Shown in pieces: positions 21,809 to 30,816 of a stretch of DNA of 64,000 nt. The notes under the pieces are model-generated. The model was not told where the DNA came from. It searched no databases and saw only the letters and a program-made list of their open reading frames with translations. This DNA comes from Isoperla grammatica (taxonomy: Eukaryota > Arthropoda > Insecta > Plecoptera > Perlodidae), in contig OX246738.1 in NCBI GenBank assembly GCA_945910005.1, forward strand, positions 22,949,686-23,013,685. The letters are read 5' to 3'. The position numbers were made by a program, and so were the translations under genes. Every line of letters starts with the position of its first letter. Position 1 is the first letter of the stretch.

Positions 21809-22033
21809 AATAGATGATTTTCAAAATTGATCTAGAGGACCCTTAGATGGAGTTAATAACGGTCTTCTAAACTGTCAATGATAGTAATGCACAACAAATT
21901 ATTACAAATGCACCTTGACATAACATTTGAAAACTAGTTATTGTTAGTTATTGTTGTACATTGTTGTCATTAACGATTTAGAAGACAATTAATGCCATCT
22001 AGGGTCTGATATCTATTTTGAAAATCATCTATT
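21809..22033. repeat. MITE of about 225 bp
   Basis: Terminal inverted repeats 'aatagatgattttcaaaat' / 'attttgaaaatcatctatt' continue with 'gacccttagatgg' / 'ccatctagggtc' and 'gtcttctaaa' / 'tttagaagac'. Confidence 0.8.
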
Positions 22034-23644
22034 CCAATCTTTGTTATGGCTAAAATACAACACGTTGAGACTTTGGACAAGGATATCCATTAAATATTTT
22101 CAGTTCTTTAATAGCATTTACCATTTAGAATTAGATTTTTTTCTTAGTACTGCTGAAGAATGATAATTTTGGGCTTCCACAAATCAATGTTTCAATTTTT
22201 CCCCACATGCAAAACACAAAAAAAAACAAAAACAAATACCAGTTGAAGAATCTATAGTTGAGATTAGTTTCTGCAACACATTTTTGACCTTGCGGTCTCT
22301 CTGGATCTTAAACTCAAAAGGGAGAGTGGTGTATGGTGTACGGATGTACATAACTGTTTTTTATTGATGTTTTTGTTTAACGACGTACTCGACAACTATG
22401 ATCATATGACGTCGGGTGGTGTTTGAAGGAAAGGAAAAGGAAGGGAAAAGGGAAAGTGGAGAATGTGGACTGCCTTTCGTCTGGCTGCTCCCCCTTGACC
22501 TGTCCGACTAGGGTGGCCCTACTAGAAGCATACGCTTCCGCCAGCATCGCTCTTGGGATTAACGAAGCACGCAAACCAGCCCACCACGATAAGGTAGCAT
22601 GGGCAGGTACATGCTGATTTGCAGCAGAATACTATGTGCCAAATTGACACATCAAAAACAATTTGGTCTTTTTCCAGTTTTTGGTTTTGGTTCCACTTCC
22701 TGATGTTAAGGCATATGCAGGTTAGAGAGTTAACTGCCAACAGTCTCTGCATATCAGATATGTAAGAACTTTCAACTACGTACACGTATTAGAATTTCTA
22801 ATTCGTTATAAAAACTATCTTTCTGAGCTAGGACTGGGATTTCTTTGGAGTCAATGGCTATTTTCCCATTTTTTGCCAACACTGATAAGTGCACTGCATA
22901 CACGAGATTATTTTCGTCTTTAGCAGGCAGTGCTAAATGTCCCAAACCAATAACATAGCCATTTGAAGAAAGCTCTTGACACCCAATTGTCTATCTCACA
23001 AGACCACACTGCGATCTCGGCCGAACTAAGTAAGTAGAATGTTGTCGCAGCATTTTGAATCTGGATTCTTTGCAATTTAGTAGACCATAAAACAAACCAT
23101 TTTATCTGACCTAGAGATATATGTTTTACAGAATTTATTTTTATCAGAATTTTTTATGAGTTTTATACTCATCAGAAACTTGCCAGCTGTTCAGTCACCC
23201 GAATTACTGCAATGTTAACAAGAGATTGTAATTAATATTAGCATTGGTTTCAATGATTTCTCCAAATTTCTCTTTTGAACGGATCCATAAAACTACCTTC
23301 TAACATCAAAAAATTTGAATCATTTTAAAGTTGACGAGAATAAATAAATCCAGAAATAATGTGCTGAGTGACGACTTCCGATTTCCCTATTCAAAAGGGG
23401 TTGTCACTGCCACAATGGGAGGCAAGAGGACAACCTATCATTGGAGGCATTAAAAAAAATTTCTTCAAGGAATAGCATGGCTTCAGAGTGGTTGTGCATA
23501 CAGCCAGAGGAACTGGGCCCGATTCCTGCTCGGGACAGTTTTTTCGACATTTTCCTTCGCTTCACAACATTCTCCAGACAAATAGATACAAAATGTGTAT
23601 GTTCATGTTGTAACTTCCAATGGAGATCATAGTATGGTGTGAAA
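22034..23644. other. Intronic DNA with a possible retroelement fragment
   Basis: About 22400-22620 contains a GA-rich run followed by a GC-richer stretch ('ctgtccgactagggtggcc', 'cgctcttgggattaacgaag') whose composition differs from its surroundings. It resembles fragments of dispersed retroelements I recall from invertebrate genomes, but I cannot assign it to a family. The remainder shows nothing. Confidence 0.3.
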
Positions 23645-23652
23645 CTGTGTGT

Positions 23653-23673
23653 TGGGGGGGGGGGGGGGGGGGT
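23653..23673. repeat. Poly-G tract
   Basis: About 20 consecutive guanines, one of several long G runs in the window (also near 6895, 27988 and 41547). Confidence 0.9.
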
Positions 23674-23684
23674 GCCAAATTACC

Positions 23685-23993
23685 TAAAGCAGCCGCACGG
23701 ATCGTAGCGACACCGGCTTGTTTCAATAGAAAAAAGGATGAATGGGTAATAATTGAAGGTTTTATTGGCTGTATTTATGGAAACTGACATGTTTTGATAA
23801 TACCCCACAGGACCCGATCCACGTTTCCATTTTTAAACTGTTATTGCAGAAGAGGTTTCATCCCGAACTCATTGTTAAAATATGCCCTTATTGCCCCGTA
23901 AATCGTTTACCAATCTTGTTCCGGACAAACAATACTATTCTTTCCCTGCCTTTCAAAATAGCCGGTGTCGCTACGATGCGTGCGGCTGCTTTA
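23685..23993. repeat. MITE with 33-bp inverted termini
   Basis: 'taaagcagccgcacggatcg' + 'tagcgacaccggct' on the left pairs with 'agccggtgtcgctacgatgc' + 'gtgcggctgcttta' on the right, with about one mismatch. It is 309 bp long. The interior is not coding. Confidence 0.85.
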
Positions 23994-25020
23994 CCAGTAA
24001 GTAATACAAAAAAATGCTGTGTCTAACAAAAGAAGGTGCACATCTCAAGTGTGGTTTTTCAGCCTTTACTATCCCAAAATCTGAATCCTTCAACATTTGT
24101 ATCACTTACGGGTGCTTGATGTTGGTCAAGAATAAGAGCTCTATGAGCTAGTATCAGTATGAAGTTGGGACTAGATTTAGGTTAGTTCAATGGGATGCAT
24201 ACGAAGTTGGGCCTAGACCCTAGAGGTATCAAGTTTTGTGGGAAGCGGTGCTCAAATGCAGAGACTCGAGCTAAAGGTAAGTGGTTTATTTTAGAATCAA
24301 TAGTGTTATGCCACCATAATATTGAAGAACGGAGTGGAAAACCATTCTCAATAAAGTAGTACTGCACATTGAGTAGTATACTAGACTCGTCCTGAAACTG
24401 TCTTGCACATGCTTTTGTCATAGTGTGGCCAACTGACTACTCTCTATTTCAAATACTGATAGCTAATTGGTTACAAACCACTTGCCTATGATGGATGTAC
24501 AAGTATGGTTGTTACGGGGCAAGTATAAGCAAAAATAGAAATTTACCACAAAAGAATGTGATCCGAAGTGGGTTTAAAGGTAAAATTATATTACGTGTGT
24601 TGGCCACATACTGCGGTTGAATGAAATTCGGTTTTCTTAACAATATGCACGTCGCATTTTTTGATATAGCTTAATGTTGTAATCCATTTGCGGATTACAA
24701 CGCTTAAGCCACTTTAGGCATACCCAAAGCAAGCTGAGCTCAATCTACTACACAATCATTCTGTATTTTGGTCCGTTGTTGGTTCGCCTCTTCCTTATAA
24801 TACCAATTAATATCACAACTATACCAAGTACCAACAAATCACTACCCCATCATGAACAGTTATATTCAGTGCGAGAATTGAAGCATGGCTTGTTTGTAGT
24901 TTAATTCCATGGGTAACCTTTTTTGGTTGCAAAGCGTCAAGACTAACAATTCTTGTTTATATTTCTTGTTGATCTCCCTTTCTGCGTGGTAGCGTGTTAA
25001 GAGCATTTCAAAATACAAAC
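23994..25020. other. Intronic sequence; one small hairpin
   Basis: Only a small stem 'ttgtaatcc' / 'ggattacaa' near 24674-24700 was noted. No gene is supported. Confidence 0.5.
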
Positions 25021-25024
25021 ATTT

Positions 25025-25752
25025 ATTATTAAGCGAGCGAAGCGAGCGTCTCCACGAGACTTATGTCACTTCGTTCTGTTCTTTTTTTTTTTTTTGTATC
25101 TGTCAAAAGCGGTCGAACAAGAAGTCCGATCAACTTGAAATTTGGCCCATCCACAAGCCTCGATGTGGATTGAAGGTGTATAGTTTTGAGGCAAAATCGT
25201 TCGAATAGTTACAAAGTTACACCATAGTTACTGCAAAATATTTTTCTGAAACAAAATGGCGGCAAAATGTGAGTTAGCCATATTTATTTTTACAGATTTT
25301 TCCGGTCACGAATATGTTTACTTTATGGCGATCTGATAAATATTGGCAAAGTTACACAAAAGTTACTCGAAAATATTTTTCGGGAACACAGTAACAACAA
25401 ACTGTGAGGTGGCTATCTTATAGTAAATTTTTGTCCGGTTACGAATATACTAATGTAAACGTGATCTGATACATATTTGAGGCAGAAATCACATTTCTAT
25501 TTCTGTCAATAACTGTTAGTAACGGTGGCGGACCGTGTTGAAATCATGACGATGAAAATTCTTAGCAACGCACATTGCACAGCATCCAACAATGTCTGGA
25601 AGTATAATAGCTATGGAAATTAGGAAAAATTTTGCAATGCGCATTCTTGAATTGTTGTGAATTGTTTTTTTATTAGCTTTGTGAACTTTTCGTCACAAAG
25701 TTCGTAGATATGGACGCGCTCGCTTATCAGCGCGTCAAACAGCGTTTTCCTA

Positions 25753-25756
<4 letters not shown>
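25025..25756 (+). repeat. Dispersed repeat family B, copy 1
   Basis: About 730 bp beginning 'aagcgagcgaagcgagcgtc' and including 'cggtcgaacaagaagtccg', 'ccacaagcctcgatgtgg' and 'acgctcgct'-like words. It recurs inverted at 35645-36335. It ends at a long (ATT)n array. No protein is encoded. The family type is unknown. Confidence 0.7.

Positions 25757-25836
<80 letters not shown>
25757..25836. repeat. (ATT)n microsatellite
   Basis: About 26 uninterrupted ATT units directly adjoining repeat family B, which suggests a microsatellite-primed insertion or a repeat tail. Confidence 0.97.
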
Positions 25837-25849
25837 AGTGAACATGCAT

Positions 25850-26857
25850 CACGGTATATTAAGGTGGACACACAGACTTAGCAAAACTGTATAGAACATT
25901 TGTTGGAGGTGATCTCCAACAATAAGTTGACTGTTCATTTAAATTTTACTTTAATATGCATATAAATGGATTATGAAGTTGAACCTTCACCCCTTTTGCT
26001 CCGACATTAAAACACTTGTATGTCTGAAAAATTGCTCGAAATCACCCCAAAAATGAAATAATTTTGTTTGGCCTGTCATTTTTCTTATTGTTATGTGAAG
26101 ACACTCCCATGTTGAATTTTTCACATTAATTTCATTGTAATTTTTGAAGGTCAAACTGTAGGTAAACATCTTAAAATACATGCGTAGTAAGTGGCGTAAC
26201 GCAGAATTCGGGGGATAGATGATCTTGCTACCATTTAAAAAAATCCATATTCTTGGCGTGCTTTAGTGGCTTTTTGTGTGCTGTCGCCTGTAGTACCTAC
26301 CCAGTTTGAAAAGTTTGAAAGTACTATATCAATTGGGTGTGCCTTGCTAATAATCATTTCATCAGATATAAACTCAATCGTTACGGTGTTTGAGTGTATG
26401 CAATATACACTCAACAGACATAACATGAACTGCTTGCTCCAGTAGAGCACGCAAAATTTCATTCTGGAGGGGTTTTGTCATGTAAATTGATATTGAATTG
26501 CTATTTTAAATTGAAGGGGGTGGGGGAGGGGTAGAGCCAGTCGCCAAAGGCAGAAATTGCTAAGAGTCTAAAAAATGACTAGACCAATTATCTTTGCATT
26601 TAGAAGGGCTTTCCATTGTCATCATGTTGTTGATGCTGTTGTGAACTTGGTAAGGAAAGAGTCAACATTGCTATCATGTAATTACCACCATTTGTGTTCC
26701 AACATCATTACAGCCTTTTCTAATGAAAAGCATTCATATACTAAACAAAAATGCAAAACAATTGAACCAAAAAAACGGTCAAGGCCAAAACGTAGATCAA
26801 CAGGAATGAACCAAAAAATGGGCACACACAAAAACGCAAATTTCCAAAGCGTCTCTT
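25850..26857. other. Intronic sequence; nothing recognised
   Basis: Short ORFs only, without domain signatures or splice-flanked coding character. A G-rich run lies at about 26515-26531. Confidence 0.5.
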
Positions 26858-26938
26858 GCCAGCGAAGTTGGCCGCGGTCGATAAGGCGTTTGCAGTAAAC
26901 GGATGTCTACGTTCCAGGTTCAAATCCTGGCTTGGGCA
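26858..26938 (+). tRNA. tRNA-like pseudogene or SINE head (class II-like)
   Basis: A perfect T arm is present (CCAGG-TTCAAAT-CCTGG, 26914-26930), containing a canonical B box 'ggttcaaatcc'. An A-box-like 'tggccgcggtcgataagg' (D arm) lies 40 bases upstream. The sequence between them suggests a longer variable region like Leu/Ser tRNAs. The acceptor stem pairs poorly and no credible anticodon loop with U33 is seen. A T6 run at about 26953 could end Pol III transcription. I read it as a decayed tRNA or tRNA-derived SINE start, not a functional tRNA. Confidence 0.5.
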
Positions 26939-27314
26939 AAAATGTCATGTGGGGTTTTTTATCTTCATGATCACCCACACATCGTGTCGATTAGCATCAT
27001 TGCAAAAATATGAAACAAACCCCAATACCATGTATTAATATAGTAGTTAATGAAATAAACAAATTATAAATGTTCAGTATTTTAAGTTTAAATAATAGTA
27101 ATCAAAGCAACAAAAATGTACTTAACCAAATTTAACACGTATAAAATAGAAGTAAGTTAATAGATTATAGTTTGATTGGGCGAAATGTACTACGATTAAC
27201 GGAAGATAAGATCACTAGTAAATAATTCAATTATTGGGACTGCTGAACAAAACAGCACGGGAGAATGACTTCCTGAAAGGAAGTACCTCCGCACAAGAAG
27301 GAAGCATAGATAGC

Positions 27315-28054
27315 CAGTGGCGCAACTAAGGGACCGCAGTCGCGCGTGGGGGGGGGGGCAGTCGCTCTAGGGGCCCAAAAATCGTTCTTAAGTCATGTAC
27401 ATTGTATATATACCATAATTAATTTTCGAATTAAATTGTTGTGCATCAACTCAAATTGCGATTCAGTGGTATGTCCGAAGTAGTCAACAAATTCTCTATT
27501 CTCCACCCCTCTATTCTTGCCATAGCAGAGAAAGAGACTATGATTAGGTCTGCTTCCACCCTCCAAGAAAAATATTCAGAACATTTAACTTTGAACTTCC
27601 CATTGCCGCTTCTGAGCTTTCGAAACACAATGACCCTAGAAATTCGCAAAACGCCACAATAAAGGCCTTGGCACATCTTATCATAGTGAACTACAGCAAT
27701 TCCTTCCAGCTTTCTCGATGTCTGTACCGCATACATCGCTAGTTACAATAGCGTCTGCTGAGAGATCGTTTTTCAAAATTAAAGTTGATCAAGAATTACG
27801 TGCGCAACTCAATGGGCCAAGAAAGTCTCCAAGGTCTAGGACTTCTCAGTATAGAAGCAGAGCAAGCAAAAAAAAAATGGATGTCGATGAAGTAATTGAC
27901 CGATTCGCAAATCTGAAATCTCGTAAGAACGCACTGCATTCAAGATAGGTAAAATATGATTTAAATTAGTGGTCGATTTTTGAAGGGGGGTGGGGGGGGG
28001 GGGGGGGTTCATAAATATTTTTGAGGGGCCCCTGGAGTTGTAGCTATGCCACTG
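27315..28054. mobile_element. Degenerate hAT remnant
   Basis: The ends 'cagtggcgcaactaaggg' and 'ttgtagctatgccactg' form typical hAT-type inverted termini, with G-rich runs just inside each end. The interior carries the C-terminal part of a transposase in broken form. Target duplications are not clear (5 of 8 bases). Confidence 0.7.
27441..27948 (+). pseudogene. hAT transposase C-terminal fragment
   Basis: Two frames carry the end of a hAT transposase. 27441-27662 contains 'RFSGMSEVVNKFSILHPSIL' and 'EKYSEHLTLNFPLPLLSF'. 27718-27948 contains 'VTIASAERSFFKIKV', the conserved ASAERSFS-type dimerisation motif, and then 'MDVDEVIDRFANLKSRK'. The two are out of frame and separated by a stop at 27660. 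The N-terminal zinc finger and catalytic part are absent. It is clearly dead and belongs to a different hAT lineage from the intact element at 30817. Confidence 0.75.
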
Positions 28055-28805
28055 CGGATAACATAACCACGACATGATTAAAATGTATATAGAAACTATA
28101 TAATAAATGGTTCGGGAAACTATGAAAGAAAATAAGTATCTTATCTTCATAATTGACGACTTGCGATGGGAGGAGCTTATTTTAGTTTCCTGCGCGCTCC
28201 AGAGATGGCGCGCGAGAAGTTTGGAAACATTCTTGAGAAAACGATGGATCCCATGCTATTGTTACGGGAGCACGCTTAGGGGAAATGTTTAAATTTGTTT
28301 AAACATTTCGAGATGAGTGTCGTTTTTAAGTATTTTAGTCACGAAGGAAGCCAGAGGCTACTCAAAGAAAGTTACAGCTTGTTTGTAACTTCCTTTTTGA
28401 AAGAGTTTTGGACCGCTAAAAATCAGGTGGCAGGCACTGTTCTCGTCAAGGCTAGAAGTGTACCTACGTGTTTTTAATTAGTAAATTTAGTTATATTAAT
28501 GATGCACTCATATGTCTGCTATTATGCACGGTTTACTGTTTAATATTTCTAGTTTGTAAAACATTAGAATTCATGATTTAAAGCTATAATGCAGACATAT
28601 ATTACCGCCACTATAATGCACGCCTAGGCCTACTTGGGGCCTAGATGACAGGTAGGGCCTCTACCTGTCACCTGTCTTTGAAACTAGGGCTTTGGCTGGA
28701 TTTAGCCTAGCGTAGGCCTACATCTTCCTAGCCTCTACTCTAGGCCTAGCCCTGCCTATGCGTGCAGGCTATTTATGTAACTATTAACTTTCATGAATTA
28801 ATTAA
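28055..28805. other. Intronic sequence downstream of the THAP ORF
   Basis: No confident gene. The stretch near 28620-28760 is rich in 'aggcct' words ('ctaggcctacttgggg', 'taggcctagccctgcc'), a motif seen throughout the window. A small inverted pair 'aggtagaggccctacctgtcac'-like lies near 28650-28675. Confidence 0.4.
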
Positions 28806-29117
28806 TTAACTGTAACGATTAACTCTGATCCTCGGTGCTTTCAGCTTTCTTGGGGAAGTAAAACTAAACACACTTGGGATTGCATCCTTCTTGAGGCAAT
28901 TTTTGCTGCCGTTTACAGCTTCCCTCAAGTCTGTTGGGGTGAAATGACTAGAACACACTGTCACTGTTGACGAAACGGCTTGGTTCCTTCTGCTGTCACG
29001 GCGTATTTTAATTTCCCATATCTTTCTTAGCTTCGCATCTTTGAGAAACAAATGAAATGATATGCCAGGAACTGTAGCATTATTTTTGCATCTAAGAACA
29101 CAACAATAACGCGGCAT
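28806..29117 (-). CDS. THAP-domain protein (103 aa, possibly first exon)
   Basis: The ORF has an almost complete THAP zinc finger, a C2CH DNA-binding module found in transcription factors and P-element transposases. Seen are N-terminal 'MPRYCCVLRCKNN' (Cys pair), 'ISFHLF', an invariant Trp in 'LRKIWEIKI', 'VCSSHFTPTDL' (C-x2-H), and 'LKKDAIPSVFSF', equivalent to the family's AVPTIF box. The ATG at 29117 directly precedes the domain, as usual. After the domain come about 17 basic residues and a stop, so it is either a very short single-domain protein or a first exon whose donor I cannot identify. It is antisense to the large ZAD-gene intron. Upstream are a GC box and E-box, so it may be a live gene. 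Confidence 0.75.
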   Translation of the reverse strand: MPRYCCVLRCKNNATVPGISFHLFLKDAKLRKIWEIKIRRDSRRNQAVSSTVTVCSSHFTPTDLREAVNGSKNCLKKDAIPSVFSFTSPRKLKAPRIRVNRYS

Positions 29118-29204
29118 TGCTCATTCGCTATGGAAATCTACGCTCAAACTACTCAAAGTTCCCATATGTTCCATGCAAAACGCCTGCAATGTTTACTCAC
29201 ATAC

Positions 29205-29255
29205 GCAGCCATGTTGGGGGCGGGTTGAGCGCGTCACGTGAGCGTGACGTAGGTG
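29205..29255 (-). promoter_or_regulatory. Candidate promoter of the THAP gene
   Basis: About 100-140 bases upstream of the THAP ATG (minus strand) sit a GC box (gggggcggg, about 29216-29224), a palindromic E-box 'tcacgtga' (29234-29241) and a CRE half-site 'tgacgt' (29245-29250). This is a locally GC-rich island in AT-rich DNA. Function is inferred from motifs only. Confidence 0.4.
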
Positions 29256-29284
29256 GGAGGGAACATCCGAAGTCGTCAATTAAC

Positions 29285-29850
29285 TAGGGATGACATCGGG
29301 TAATAAAATTCGGAACCGGTTCCAGCTCTCATATTACCCGGGTACCCGGATCCTGAAAACGTATTGTTAGATGTGTAGGCTTGATTTGAAGGTCGTTGCT
29401 AAGCCTTGAGAAGTGCGCGGGGTGCGAAGACGAGTGACGAATGATATGCCTGCCACCCGCTCGGTTTCCTTCTCGGAATACGTCTGCAGTAATCACATCA
29501 AGTAAAAAAAACATTTCTCAATATACAACTGAAGCACTTACAAAAAACAGGATATTTTAAGGAAAATGAATAGTAATAAAACAAGTATTAGCCAGAATCT
29601 TCATCAGAATGTTAAACAAAGAACAAACAGTAACGAATGCAAGTCGGTTCGCATCTGTTCTGTTCCCCGCCGAGTCACGTGTTAGGGAAGGGTAGGCACG
29701 TGCCGTACCTGCTAGCTCCACCAGAATCGACTGTAGCAACACTTGCGCGTAAATTTATCCTATAAACGGACTAAAAGGTTACCCGGACCCGAAAAACGGC
29801 TCCGGGTAATATTTGGAGCCGGGCTACCCGGGTACCCGATGTCATCCCTA
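29285..29850. mobile_element. Nonautonomous hAT-like element, 'tagggatgacatcggg' family
   Basis: Termini 'tagggatgacatcgggtaa' / 'ctacccgggtacccgatgtc' + 'atcccta'. The flanking octamers caattaac / taatcaac match at 6 of 8 positions, an eroded duplication. It is 566 bp long. A close relative is at 42224, sharing the interior ('ggcttgatttgaaggtcgt', 'gttctgttccccgccgagtc'). Confidence 0.85.
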
Positions 29851-29986
29851 TAATCAACAAATCATTATGCCCAAAATCTTCAATAACTTATCCTGGAGGG
29901 AACTCGTCCGCTATCGATAACGTATGTTGCTCCATCCGAGCTTGGCACGGCCACTTGATTCAAACACAATTCTCATGTGATTATTG

Positions 29987-30635
29987 CAGGGGTTGAAAAA
30001 TATTTTAAATTCTAGGTGCCATCAAAAATGTGACTGCGTCGGGTACAAAGTCCAAGCAGCCGCAGGCAAAATAGTTTTGGTCTACAAATTGAAGTTTGTG
30101 GTCGTAAAATGAGTTTTTAGAGATGACTCCTAAAATAGCCTAATCTGTTGGCCTAAAAGCGGCATCGCCCCTTGAGAGACCCGTGTGTGCGTGATGATCT
30201 GGATTGACTTTGGTCATCGGGGTCATGTAGGGGTATACCTGCACATCTAATGGTTATCCATCCACTCGCATTATGTAATTTGCACTCTCAATGGGGGTGT
30301 ATGATGTTGATGTATCTGGAGATTCGGTGCCCTGCCGGCAGAGGCAGGCGAAACAAAATTTGGTCCTGCACTATGTTTGATCGTCTTTAAAACAGTTTGT
30401 GGTGTTATCTTTGACAAAAAAACTTTAAAACCATAGTAAATATTGCATGGCCTATTTTATTATTAATGGGAAAAATAGAATGTTCAGATATCATAAAGTC
30501 ATATAAAAGGCTAGACATAGGCAGCCCACCTATTATTTAAGGCTTTTTTTAAAGGCGGTACCGGTACACTAGTAATTAGTAAGTCGCCAGGGTGACCTGG
30601 CACCTGTTTTTTTTTTTTTTTTTTTTTAGCCCCTG
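29987..30635. mobile_element. Probable nonautonomous hAT element
   Basis: The ends 'caggggttgaaaaa' and 'tttttttagcccctg' are inverted and hAT-like, flanked by octamers gattattg / cgttattg (6 of 8). 'taggtgccatc' / 'ctggcacct' pair further in. It is 649 bp long with no coding region. Confidence 0.65.
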
Positions 30636-30816
30636 CGTTATTGCTTGTGACTGGACGCCTGAAGGAAGGCGTAATGATCTGTGTCGAGTATATATTTATT
30701 TAGTACTTCGGTAAACTAAGTTCTTTACTCATGTTGCCAGCCTGAATTATTTTAGTTTTGTAAATTACTTGAGAAGCTTCTATGGACGATGTGCCACTGG
30801 TGCCGTATCGCATGAG

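Noticed and set aside
22377..22617. Possible gene at the GC-richer stretch
   Set aside because: ORFs on both strands are short; the composition suggests a retroelement fragment, and no protein family could be named with confidence.
25620..25871. Minus-strand ORF with about 30 consecutive Ile
   Set aside because: Encoded by the (ATT)n microsatellite.
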